A stretch of 9,097 nt of DNA from Bacteroidota bacterium (GTDB taxonomy: Bacteria > Bacteroidota > Bacteroidia > Cytophagales > Hymenobacteraceae). The notes under the pieces were generated by a model. The model was not told where the DNA came from. It made no database searches and worked only from the letters and a program-made list of their open reading frames with translations. Below are positions 5,345 to 9,097 of the stretch, in pieces. The translations under genes were made by a program, and so were the position numbers. Position 1 is the stretch's first letter. The number at the start of each line of letters is the position of its first letter. The stretch covers positions 1-9,097 of the forward strand of contig JAFADQ010000145.1 of NCBI GenBank assembly GCA_023424725.1, given 5' to 3'.

Positions 5345-6138
5345 TAGTTTTTTATGGCTTCGCGCACGCTTTTATGCTCTTGCAGCAGCTTTTCAGCCTC
5401 TTGCAGCCCAATATTCAGTTCGTCCATTATCATGCGTGCGCCGCGGTCTATCAGTTTGTTGTTGCTGAGCTGCATGTCTATCATTTTGTTGCCTTTTACG
5501 CGGCCCAGTTGTATCATAACTGCGGTAGATAACATGTTGAGTACCAGTTTTTGCGCGGTGCCGGCTTTCATGCGGGTGCTGCCGGTTACAAACTCGGGCC
5601 CTGTTATTACTTCTATCGGATAATCGGCTGCTTTAGCAACATCAGAACCGGCATTGCAAACAATACAACCTGTAACGATTCCGTTTTTACGGCAATCTTC
5701 CAGCCCGCCAATTACATACGGCGTGCGGCCCGAAGCGGCAATACCAACTACTACATCGTTGCTGTTTATATGGTAGCGCTGTAAATCCAGCCAGGCCTGG
5801 TTACGGTCGTCTTCTGCAAATTCTACCGCCTTGCGGATGGCATAATCGCCACCGGCCATAATGCCCACCACCATGCCCTGGGGCACGCCATAGGTTGGCG
5901 GACATTCAGATGCATCTACAATTCCGAGGCGGCCGCTGGTGCCGGCGCCAATGTAAAACAGCCTGCCGCCGGTGCGCATTTTTTCTGTGGTTACTTTCAC
6001 CAGGGCTTCTATTTGCGGAATCGCTTTGGCTACAGCTTCGGGCACGGTTCGGTCTTCGCGGTTTATGTTCTCCAACAATTCGCGCAGCGGCATGTGCTCC
6101 AGATTTTGATAATGCGATGGGGTTTCGGTGGTATTCAT
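5335..6138 (-). CDS. murQ: N-acetylmuramic acid 6-phosphate etherase MurQ
   Basis: MurQ cleaves the D-lactyl ether of MurNAc-6-phosphate, giving GlcNAc-6-phosphate and D-lactate, in cytoplasmic cell-wall recycling. The 267-residue protein has an SIS sugar-phosphate fold: GAGTSGRLGIVDASECPPTY (64-83) binds the substrate, and Glu78 and Glu109 align with the Escherichia coli catalytic Glu83 and Glu114. Further conserved runs are VVVGIAASGRTPYVIGGLE (119-137) and GSTRMKAGTAQKLVLNMLST (186-205). It is shorter than the 298-residue E. coli enzyme at both ends, keeping only part of the C-terminal helical UBA-like region; I believe short forms are normal in Bacteroidota. The ATG at 6138 is supported by the conserved N-terminal ELLENINREDRTVP. 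A TACCTTTG promoter box ends only five bases before this ATG, predicting a leaderless or nearly leaderless mRNA. No MurNAc transporter or kinase gene is beside it in the window. Confidence 0.97.
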   Translation of the reverse strand: MNTTETPSHYQNLEHMPLRELLENINREDRTVPEAVAKAIPQIEALVKVTTEKMRTGGRLFYIGAGTSGRLGIVDASECPPTYGVPQGMVVGIMAGGDYAIRKAVEFAEDDRNQAWLDLQRYHINSNDVVVGIAASGRTPYVIGGLEDCRKNGIVTGCIVCNAGSDVAKAADYPIEVITGPEFVTGSTRMKAGTAQKLVLNMLSTAVMIQLGRVKGNKMIDMQLSNNKLIDRGARMIMDELNIGLQEAEKLLQEHKSVREAIKNYRA

Positions 6139-6143
6139 GATAG

Positions 6144-6151
6144 CAAAGGTA
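6144..6151 (-). promoter_or_regulatory. murQ -7 promoter box (TACCTTTG)
   Basis: Exact TAnnTTTG consensus on the minus strand, identical to the box before der. Only CTATC separates it from the murQ ATG, so transcription starting the usual few bases after the box would begin at or next to the start codon. No good -33 element is seen at the expected spacing. Confidence 0.6.
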
Positions 6152-6249
6152 CGGAAGAGATTATCATCCTGTAAGCCAATATTTTGTAGGGATAAATGAA
6201 GGAACCGGTGTTACACCTGGAGGGAAACGAATAACTCAAAACTATATAC

Positions 6250-7368
6250 CTAAAACGGCCTGCCGTGAGTTTGGTTAATTAATGTCCTGGAAAGGCCATT
6301 TATGCGGCCAAGAGAGCCAATTGCCAGCTCCGATAATATTGGTTTGCCAAACAGTTTTTGCACCGTGCGGCCTATGCGCAAACGCCCCGAAAAATGGCTC
6401 TTCCAGGTTTGTTGATACCGGTTTTCCAGTTGAGTCCGGTTTATGTTTCCCAAAGAAAATTCTTTTACTAATTCCGATAAAATCGTTGCCGAATGAATGG
6501 CCATTGCCATGCCATTTCCGCACAAAGGCGTTATCATTCCGGCCGCGTCGCCGCACATTAATATGTGGTTTTCTATTAAAGATTTCGGGGCAAAAGTTAT
6601 TTCGTTAATCACCTCAGGCTGGTCGTATAAAAATTCGGCATTGGTGAAAATGTCTTTCAGGAAGGGGTTTTTGTGCAGCGCATTTTCTTCCATTTCCGGA
6701 ATATTGCCATACTTTTTAAGGTTGCCGCGGGTGGTTAAGTAACAAACATTGTATTTATCGTTTTCCAGGGCCGATACACCGCAATAGCCATCGGTAAAGT
6801 TGTGCAGCGCGATCTGGTTTTTAGGTAAATCGGCTTTTACATGATATTTCACCCCTAAATACGGCGATCGTTGCACAAAAAATGGCCTTTGCAGGGTTCT
6901 GTCCAGGTTAGATCTTTTGCCGAATGAGCCGATAACTACCTTTGCTTCCAGGCTTTGTGCCGAAGAAGTTTTAACAGAAAAATTGTCGCTTTGCTGATGG
7001 TAAGCAACTTCCGAAACGGTAGTTCCGGTAATTATTTCTGCGCCGTTTTCTTTTGCTTTTTCGGCCAGAAAACGATCAAACTCATATCTGCTGATACCAA
7101 ACCCGCCCAGCGGTAAGGTGGTGTTAAAATTGCGGCCGGAAGGGGAGGAGAGCAGTAGTTTGTTCATCTGCGGCAGGGCAAAATTTGATGGCAGCAGGTG
7201 GTTACGCTCCAAAAAGGGCCGCACTTCATTAGAGATATATTCGCCGCAAACTCTGTGGAAGGGGTACGTTTTTTTCTCTATCAGCACCACTTGTACACCG
7301 GCTTTTGTAAGCTGGTTGGCGCAAACTAACCCGGCAAGTCCGCCACCAATAATTAGTATATTAGTCAT
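6250..7368 (-). CDS. FAD-dependent oxidoreductase, geranylgeranyl-reductase-like
   Basis: A 372-residue flavoprotein of the glutathione-reductase-2 / PHBH-like superfamily. The N-terminal Rossmann motif is GGGLAGLVCA (8-17), with Glu31 at the end of strand two for the ribose of FAD. PFHRVCGEYIS (36-46) carries a conserved Cys-Gly pair, as in geranylgeranyl-reductase-like and related monooxygenase-like proteins. The second FAD motif is CGDAAGMITPLCGNGMAMA (272-290). The middle beta-sheet region (about 160-260) would bind the substrate. No signal peptide is present, and a basic C-terminus follows the core. Similar proteins in Bacteroidota often sit beside type III polyketide synthase and methyltransferase genes; neither is here, so the substrate is unknown. 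The gene is divergent from the sensor kinase and lies 111 bases upstream of murQ, which has its own promoter box. Confidence 0.88.
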   Translation of the reverse strand: MTNILIIGGGLAGLVCANQLTKAGVQVVLIEKKTYPFHRVCGEYISNEVRPFLERNHLLPSNFALPQMNKLLLSSPSGRNFNTTLPLGGFGISRYEFDRFLAEKAKENGAEIITGTTVSEVAYHQQSDNFSVKTSSAQSLEAKVVIGSFGKRSNLDRTLQRPFFVQRSPYLGVKYHVKADLPKNQIALHNFTDGYCGVSALENDKYNVCYLTTRGNLKKYGNIPEMEENALHKNPFLKDIFTNAEFLYDQPEVINEITFAPKSLIENHILMCGDAAGMITPLCGNGMAMAIHSATILSELVKEFSLGNINRTQLENRYQQTWKSHFSGRLRIGRTVQKLFGKPILSELAIGSLGRINGLSRTLINQTHGRPF

Positions 7369-7404
7369 TTTAAGTGTACTGCTCAGGTTAAATAAATAGT
7401 GTAA

Positions 7405-7433
7405 TAAAACTAGTTGAAGCAGATTGCAACAAA
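7405..7433 (-). promoter_or_regulatory. Probable promoter of the FAD oxidoreductase
   Basis: On the minus strand TTTG (7433-7430) is followed after 17 bases by TAGTTTTA (7412-7405), one mismatch from TAnnTTTG. The spacing is close to that of Bacteroidota -33/-7 promoters and places the start about 30 bases before the ATG at 7368. Confidence 0.45.
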
Positions 7434-7538
7434 CAGGTTCAATGGCCTTCTTTTTTACATTGCAGCTGTTTTGATAAAATGTTTACTCTGCAAACGATAA
7501 CTTATAAGGTGCGGCTGTTAATTATCGGTAAAAGAATG

Positions 7539-7546
7539 TAATTTTA
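7539..7546 (+). promoter_or_regulatory. Possible -7 box of the TPR sensor kinase
   Basis: TAATTTTA matches TAnnTTTG at all but the last position and lies 25 bases before the ATG at 7572. The -33 region is weak. It is one of two divergent candidate promoters in the 203-base region between the oxidoreductase and the kinase. Confidence 0.3.
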
Positions 7547-7571
7547 AAAATTAGTAAGAGATTATTTAAGA

Positions 7572-9097
7572 ATGGGTCTGACGTTTCGCTTTTTCGCGAG
7601 GGCAATTTTTTGGGTTGTACTGCCCATATTTTTGCTGCTTTCAGCTTATGAAATTTCTGCTGCAGTACAACAGCAGCAAACAGAAGAAACCAGTCAAAAG
7701 CAGGTAGACGATATTTTGCTTCAGCTGGAAAAGAATACCACGCTAAGTCCCGATCAGAAATTCCGGCTCTCTCAGGAAGCCCTGCATTTATCTGAAAAAC
7801 TAAATTACCAGGCTGGACTGGCCAAAAGTTATTATTACTATGGCAATTGCCTGCGCGTACAAAACAAAAACGCCGAGAGTAAAGCCTACCTCACCAGAGC
7901 TATAAATTTAAGCACCCGCCTTGGCGATAGCGTAACCCTTGCCTTCGCCAACCTGCGTTTGTCTATAGTTAACCGCAAACTGGGCAAGCTGGAAGAAGCC
8001 TTTCAGCAGGCTTACGCCGGTTTGGCCATAGCCGAACATTTTAAAGATAACCAACTGCTTTTTCCGGCCTATTCGCAGCTGGCCTCACTGTTTGTAACCA
8101 ACAACTCGTTCGATAAGGGGCTGACATATTATAAAAAAGCGGCAGATGTTAGCCGCGCCGAAAATAACGACGAGTGGCTTGCCATGACCTACAATAATAT
8201 TGGCGTGGTGTACTTGCAGGATAATGATTATAAAACCTCTATCAGGTATTTAGAGAGAGCCCGCGATCTGAACAAGAAGCTTGGGAATAAAGTGTTTCTG
8301 CTCGATAGCTACGTGAATCTGGGCGCTACATACGGCGAAAATAACCAGCGGGCAAAATCTTTAGAAGCGCATAAAATGGCTCTGAAGCTTGCCGAAGAAA
8401 TTGGCGGAAGAGAAGAACAGCAGCTTATTATCATGAATGATATGGCCGTCGATTTCGATAAATACGAAGAGTACGACAAAGCCATCGGTCTTTTTAAGCA
8501 ATCCCTGCAATTGTCGCGCAGAATGGGTTCGCGTACTCATTCTGTGCAGATACTGAAAAATTTAGCCGCCGCTTACCTTAAAAAAGAAGATTTTGAGCAG
8601 GCAGCCAAATACCACATAGAGTACACCGGGCTGAAAGACAGTCTGGCCGAGGAGAGCCGCGCGGTACAGCTTGCCGAATTGGAAAGCAAGTACGAAAACG
8701 AGAAAAAAAGCAAGCAAATAGCCCTTCTAGAGAAGGACAACCAAATAAAGCAAGACCGCATTAGCCGCCGCACCTTAGAGCGAAATGCCATTATCGCGGT
8801 TTTGTTCCTGGCTATTGTGGTATCGGTACTTATCGTACGAATTTACCGTAACCGGCAGCGCACCGCGGTGCTGTTAGCCGCCAAAAACGAAGAAATAAGC
8901 CAACAGCGCCTGCACGAAATAGAAAAAGAACAGCAACTTAAAACAATGCAGATTTTAATGGACGGCCTGGAGCAGGAGCGCAAAAGAATAGCCGCCGACC
9001 TGCACGATAGGCTGGGAAGTATGCTATCTACCGTTAAACTTCACTTTAAAGCCGCGGAGCAACCAAACCAGGCCACCATTACCACGCAACTTAACGA
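7572..9097 (+). CDS. TPR sensor histidine kinase, HisKA_3 type (3' end cut)
   Basis: The first 508 residues are in the window, and the frame runs off the right end without a stop. The ATG at 7572 is preceded by an in-frame TAA at 7545 and gives a good signal peptide (about 1-31, hydrophobic core FWVVLPIFLLLSA). Next comes a periplasmic TPR array, with clear units near 205-238 (MTYNNIGVVYLQDNDY), 244-278, 283-320 and 322-358, plus more divergent helices from about 45. A charged coiled coil (about 358-403) leads to one membrane helix (about 406-425, IIAVLFLAIVVSVLIV). A cytoplasmic coiled coil follows, then the dimerisation/phospho-acceptor box EQERKRIAADLHDRLGSMLS, with His478 as the predicted phosphorylation site. 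This is the NarX/DesK-like histidine kinase class. The ATPase domain and any partner LuxR-type response regulator would lie beyond the window. The signal it senses is unknown; TPRs suggest a protein partner in the periplasm. Confidence 0.93.
   Translation, partial: MGLTFRFFARAIFWVVLPIFLLLSAYEISAAVQQQQTEETSQKQVDDILLQLEKNTTLSPDQKFRLSQEALHLSEKLNYQAGLAKSYYYYGNCLRVQNKNAESKAYLTRAINLSTRLGDSVTLAFANLRLSIVNRKLGKLEEAFQQAYAGLAIAEHFKDNQLLFPAYSQLASLFVTNNSFDKGLTYYKKAADVSRAENNDEWLAMTYNNIGVVYLQDNDYKTSIRYLERARDLNKKLGNKVFLLDSYVNLGATYGENNQRAKSLEAHKMALKLAEEIGGREEQQLIIMNDMAVDFDKYEEYDKAIGLFKQSLQLSRRMGSRTHSVQILKNLAAAYLKKEDFEQAAKYHIEYTGLKDSLAEESRAVQLAELESKYENEKKSKQIALLEKDNQIKQDRISRRTLERNAIIAVLFLAIVVSVLIVRIYRNRQRTAVLLAAKNEEISQQRLHEIEKEQQLKTMQILMDGLEQERKRIAADLHDRLGSMLSTVKLHFKAAEQPNQATITTQLN

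Noticed and set aside
1..9097. tRNA, rRNA, transposase or prophage genes
   Set aside because: No cloverleaf, conserved rRNA block, transposase-like or phage-like frame was seen on either strand.

Overview
The window looks like ordinary chromosomal DNA from a member of the Bacteroidota, most likely a Cytophagales relative of Pontibacter, Adhaeribacter or Hymenobacter. The evidence is TAnnTTTG-type -7 promoter boxes (exact ahead of der and murQ), little sign of Shine-Dalgarno sequences, very small lipoproteins, a two-module Der GTPase, and a periplasmic TPR sensor kinase of the HisKA_3 type. The genus is inferred from gene style, not from a database match.

Layout. Positions 1-157 hold the era upstream region, with a promoter-like box pointing left out of the window. 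era (158-1039, +) encodes the 30S-assembly GTPase. A 278-base spacer follows, carrying short GTGCAGAT-like repeats and a pair of REP-like palindromes, then crcB (1318-1698, +), a fluoride channel. A 426-base non-coding stretch holds further palindromic repeat remnants, the der promoter and a possibly structured der leader. der (2125-3432, +) encodes the 50S-assembly double GTPase.

Three small plus-strand lipoprotein genes follow: a 145-residue Gly-Thr tetrapeptide-repeat protein (3506-3943) closed by a strong terminator, then a probable two-gene unit of 70-residue, acidic, apparently paralogous lipoproteins (4145-4357 and 4388-4600). A hairpin at 4626-4678 separates them from the minus-strand block: an unrecognised conserved-looking 188-residue protein (4650-5216), murQ (5335-6138, MurNAc-6-phosphate etherase) and a FAD-dependent oxidoreductase of the geranylgeranyl-reductase-like group (6250-7368). 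A 203-base divergent promoter region then leads to a plus-strand TPR sensor histidine kinase (7572 onward), cut by the right end of the window just after its phospho-acceptor histidine.

The genes do not form one pathway. era and der share a theme (ribosome biogenesis GTPases), murQ is cell-wall recycling, and the small lipoproteins have no known role. I see no mobile element, CRISPR array, tRNA or rRNA, and no clearly new multi-gene system. The most unusual items are the Gly-Thr repeat lipoprotein, the paired 70-residue lipoproteins, the apparently leaderless murQ, an Asp-to-Glu change in the first Der G4 motif, and the inverted repeat in the der leader.
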